A stretch of 7,600 nucleotides of DNA from Chloroflexota bacterium (GTDB lineage: Bacteria; Chloroflexota; Anaerolineae; Aggregatilineales; UBA2796): NCBI GenBank assembly GCA_017743585.1, contig JAGHYP010000129.1, positions 1 through 7,600 of the forward strand, read 5' to 3'. This document shows positions 6,932 to 7,600 of this stretch, piece after piece. The translations under genes were made by a program, and so were the position numbers. Below the pieces are notes generated by a model. That model was not told where the DNA came from, made no database searches, and worked only from the letters and a program-made list of their open reading frames with translations. Each line of letters starts with the position of its first letter. Position 1 is the first letter of the stretch.

Positions 6932-6939
6932 TTGAATAG

Positions 6940-6970
6940 GCTCAAGGTATCCGCAGAGAGGTCCTTGAGC
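6940..6970 (+). promoter_or_regulatory. Leader hairpin with the ribosome binding site in its loop
   Basis: GCTCAAGG (6940-6947) and CCTTGAGC (6963-6970) form a perfect 8-bp stem around a 15-base loop. The loop contains the purine-rich AGAGAGG (6955-6961), the probable ribosome binding site of the following small gene, and the stem ends one base before its ATG (6972). If folded, the hairpin would place the site in a constrained loop and put paired bases between it and the start codon. Translational control is inferred from this position only. Confidence 0.5.
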
Positions 6971-6971
6971 T

Positions 6972-7277
6972 ATGCAGTGGTTCCACGCGCGCAAAGTATC
7001 GCCTAACACATGGGCTAGGGCAGGGCGCGATAGCGAAGGCGATTGGCACATTGTCCTATCTTCGGATGAAGATGGCGTTCACGGCAGAGACGGCGCAGTG
7101 CATAGCTACTACCAGCAGCGCAGCGGCAAGTGGTACACACAGGCATCGGCTGAGGCTTCCGCTGAAAAGCAGGATTGCGCCTCAGAGGAATGCGCTGAGC
7201 ATCTTGACAATCTGCTGCGTCGGCTGCTCGAGATTGAGTGGCTGCAGAGCAGCGTGCGGGCTGCCCTGCGGCCTTAA
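6972..7277 (+). CDS. Small protein of unknown function, first of a tandem paralogous pair
   Basis: I do not recognise the family. The 101-residue product has no signal peptide or membrane helix and is polar, with many Trp, His, Ser and acidic residues. The N-terminal half looks like beta strands, with the core W14, AG 17-18, D20, G23, WHI 25-27, H44, Y46-Y47, GKW 52-54 and Q57. A variable linker (58-76) holds C69 and C74 of the form CxxxxC, which the neighbour lacks. The C-terminal part, with LDNLLRRLLE at 78-87, looks like an amphipathic helix. The core aligns without gaps to the next gene's product (about 15 identities in 44 columns by hand), which is the main evidence that both frames are real genes. 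The ATG at 6972 follows AGAGAGG (6955-6961) by 10 bases. The next gene starts 19 bases after its TAA stop, so the two are probably one operon. It lies 83 bases after the oxidoreductase gene; a functional link is unproven. Confidence 0.75.
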   Translation: MQWFHARKVSPNTWARAGRDSEGDWHIVLSSDEDGVHGRDGAVHSYYQQRSGKWYTQASAEASAEKQDCASEECAEHLDNLLRRLLEIEWLQSSVRAALRP

Positions 7278-7296
7278 TTTGAGCAGGAGTTGATGT

Positions 7297-7600
7297 ATGG
7301 CTATCAAGTGGGGACGTGCAATCCAAGTGCCGCCGGGCATGTGGGGGAAAGCCGGGATCGATGATCAGGGCAACTGGCACATCCTGTACGCAGAGAGGCC
7401 TGAAAATATCGCCGATTCAAACAGCATCGGTCATGACCACTATTTCAAGCGCAACGGGAAGTGGCACGTGCAAATTCGCACGTCGCGTCACGCGCTGTTA
7501 GCCGACGAGAAAGGGCATACTTACGAGCCAAACACACCTTTCGACTCAATTCCGCCTGAGATCCTAGACAATCTGTTCCGTCAGCTGGCTGTCGGGCTCA
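7297..7600 (+). CDS. Small protein of unknown function, second of the tandem pair, 3' end beyond window
   Basis: An open frame of 101 codons runs from ATG 7297 to the window edge without a stop. AGGAG (7285-7289) lies 7 bases upstream, which decides the start; an ATG at 7293 is in another frame. The product repeats the core of the preceding protein at an offset of two residues: W16, AG 19-20, D22, G25, WHI 27-29, H46, Y49, R52, GKW 54-56, Q59, and then LDNLFRQL at 90-97 in place of LDNLLRRL. The linker between the core and the helix is ten residues longer and has no cysteine. No signal peptide or membrane helix is seen in the visible part. The family is not recognised and no function is proposed. 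Divergence between the copies suggests an old duplication rather than a recent one. Further copies may lie to the right of the window. Confidence 0.75.
   Translation, partial: MAIKWGRAIQVPPGMWGKAGIDDQGNWHILYAERPENIADSNSIGHDHYFKRNGKWHVQIRTSRHALLADEKGHTYEPNTPFDSIPPEILDNLFRQLAVGL

Overview
The window is ordinary-density bacterial chromosome with high GC content, heavy use of GCG, CGC and GCC codons, frequent GTG and TTG starts, and clear purine-rich ribosome binding sites. Nothing in the sequence names the species. The mix of a cyanobacterial-type (FutA-like) ferric binding protein, a large membrane HdrD-like iron-sulphur oxidoreductase and this codon style would suit a Chloroflexota-like or related diderm/thermophile-type lineage. 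That is only an inference. No mobile element, CRISPR array, tRNA or rRNA was seen.

Left half, all on the minus strand. Reading in the direction of transcription, from about 4640 down to 1, the genes are: a ferric-iron periplasmic binding protein (fbpA/futA type, 4596-3568); a two-domain fused inner-membrane permease (fbpB, 3476-1791); the ATPase (fbpC, 1774-731); and, after a 136-base gap, uridine kinase (udk, 594-1), which runs off the left edge near its C-terminus. The first three form one Fe(III) ABC importer operon. FbpA captures ferric ion outside the cytoplasmic membrane, FbpB is the channel and FbpC powers it. All five iron ligands known from FutA1 can be located in the binding protein. 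Between fbpA and fbpB lies a strong hairpin (12-bp perfect arms, about 16 bp with a bulge) followed at a short distance by a T-tract. It probably makes more binding protein than permease.

Middle. A roughly 260-base divergent intergenic region (4597-4854) separates the iron operon from a plus-strand gene. It holds a plausible sigma70-type promoter for fbpA, a small inverted repeat and short direct repeats. No recognisable Fur or DtxR/IdeR box was found by eye.

Right half, plus strand. A 677-residue membrane protein (4855-6888) fuses a five-helix NarI-like haem b domain, a double [4Fe-4S] ferredoxin domain and two CCG (HdrD/GlpC-type) domains. This is the architecture of the DUF224 family, which includes ETF:(methyl)menaquinone oxidoreductase (EMO). 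It probably moves electrons between a cytoplasmic donor such as ETF and the quinone pool. An 83-base gap rich in overlapping inverted repeats follows. Then come two tandem small genes of unknown function (6972-7277, and 7297 to beyond the right edge). Their products are clearly paralogous to each other, sharing a W..AG.D..G.WHI ... H..Y....GKW..Q core and an LDNL..R.L helix. This pair, together with the hairpin whose loop holds the first gene's ribosome binding site, is the least explained part of the window.
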